Positions 6,322 through 6,827 of a stretch of DNA of 6,827 bases are shown piece by piece. The notes beneath the pieces were generated by a model. The model did not search any database, was not told the origin of the DNA, and saw only the letters and a list, made by a program, of their open reading frames with translations. Numbering within the stretch: the first letter of the stretch is position 1; every line of letters begins with the position of its first letter. Position numbers and translations under genes: made by a program. The stretch is from the NCBI GenBank assembly GCA_017437205.1, contig JAFSBP010000368.1, forward strand, positions 1 to 6,827, read 5' to 3'. The DNA is from Lachnospiraceae bacterium (GTDB taxonomy: Bacteria; Bacillota; Clostridia; Lachnospirales; Lachnospiraceae).

Positions 6322-6827
6322 ATGGCAGGATACAAAGTAGAAATCTGCGGGGTGAATACCTCACAGCTTCCATTGCTGAAAGAAGAAGAAAAAGCTGAAC
6401 TTTTTAAGCGGATCAAGACAGGCGATGAAGAAGCAAAAAAGACTTATATTGAGGGAAATCTCCGCCTTGTGCTCAGTGTGGTTCAGCGATTTTCCAATGC
6501 CAGCGAGCACATTGATGACCTTTTTCAGATTGGCTGTGTGGGACTAATTAAAGCGATTAATAATTTTAATCCGGACTTAATGGTAAAATTTTCCACTTAT
6601 GCGGTACCGATGATCGTCGGTGAAATCCGCAGATTCTTACGAGACAGCAATGTAATCCGTGTTTCCAGATCACTAAGGGACACTGCTTACAAGGCGATCT
6701 ATGCCAAAGAGAAACTTTCGAAGCGCATGCTAAGAGAACCAACGATTTGTGAGATTGCAGAGGAAGTCGGAATCAGCAAAGAAGAAATCGTCTATGCACT
6801 TGACGCAATCCAAAGCCCGGTAAGTCT
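6322..6827 (+). CDS. sigG: RNA polymerase sporulation sigma factor SigG, 5' part
   Basis: Sigma-G directs late forespore transcription after engulfment. The window holds 168 codons of an expected 257-260; the gene runs off the right edge. Translation from the ATG begins MAGYKVEICGVNTSQLPLL, the N-terminal segment that marks sigma-G and is absent from sigma-F. Region 2 follows: GNLRLVLSVVQRF (45-57), DDLFQIGCVGLIKAI (65-79, core binding), then KFSTYAVPMIVGEIRRFLRD (89-108) and RVSRSLRDTAYKA (113-125), which cover -10 recognition and melting. Region 3 begins near REPTICEIAEEVGIS (138-152), and the fragment ends in YALDAIQSPVS. Residue Glu44 stands where Bacillus subtilis has Asn45. In many clostridia sigG follows spoIIGA-sigE; here the upstream neighbour is a divergent gene. 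Identity as sigma-G is firm despite the truncation. Confidence 0.96.
   Translation, partial: MAGYKVEICGVNTSQLPLLKEEEKAELFKRIKTGDEEAKKTYIEGNLRLVLSVVQRFSNASEHIDDLFQIGCVGLIKAINNFNPDLMVKFSTYAVPMIVGEIRRFLRDSNVIRVSRSLRDTAYKAIYAKEKLSKRMLREPTICEIAEEVGISKEEIVYALDAIQSPVS

Noticed and set aside
6322..6827. Identity as sigma-F or another sigma-70 family member
   Set aside because: The N-terminal VEICGVNTS segment is specific to sigma-G and is absent from sigma-F, and the region 2 sequence GNLRLVLSVVQRF fits sigma-G better.
1..6827. tRNA, rRNA, CRISPR array, insertion sequence, phage or toxin-antitoxin genes
   Set aside because: I looked on both strands and saw no such structure; the window is packed with conserved chromosomal genes.

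Overview
This window looks like chromosomal core DNA from an anaerobic, spore-forming Firmicute, most likely class Clostridia and plausibly Lachnospiraceae. The main evidence is the sporulation factor sigma-G at the right edge, recognised by its diagnostic N-terminal segment (VEICGVNTS). Strong purine-rich ribosome binding sites, tight gene packing and the gene mix agree with this. The family-level placement is inference.

Layout, right to left. A divergent intergenic region (about 6143-6321) separates the plus-strand sigG (from 6322, cut by the window edge) from a leftward run of genes that fills the rest of the window. The first leftward unit starts at a good sigma-A-type promoter (6190-6218). 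It holds a single-pass membrane protein with an extracytoplasmic SH3-like domain (5018-6139) and then queA (3986-5011), and it ends at a clear intrinsic terminator (3916-3947). The second leftward unit is an ABC-F translation factor (2318-3874), a VanZ-family membrane protein (1787-2248), the PLP-homeostasis protein YggS (1083-1790, start overlapping the vanZ stop), the 23S rRNA pseudouridine synthase RluF (87-1040), and the start of a further gene at the left edge, possibly an MFS transporter (1-67).

Three of the leftward genes support translation: QueA makes a tRNA wobble modification, RluF modifies 23S rRNA, and the ABC-F protein acts on the ribosome. YggS maintains vitamin B6 balance, and VanZ is an envelope protein of unclear role. 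The set reads as a housekeeping operon rather than an accessory island. I saw no insertion sequence, phage gene, CRISPR array, tRNA or rRNA.

No clearly novel system is visible. The items most worth a second look are the uncharacterised SH3-type membrane protein divergent from sigG, sigG standing without sigE beside it and carrying Glu where the Bacillus protein has Asn45, a GNRA-capped hairpin abutting the vanZ ribosome binding site, and a 10-bp direct repeat around the leftward promoter.
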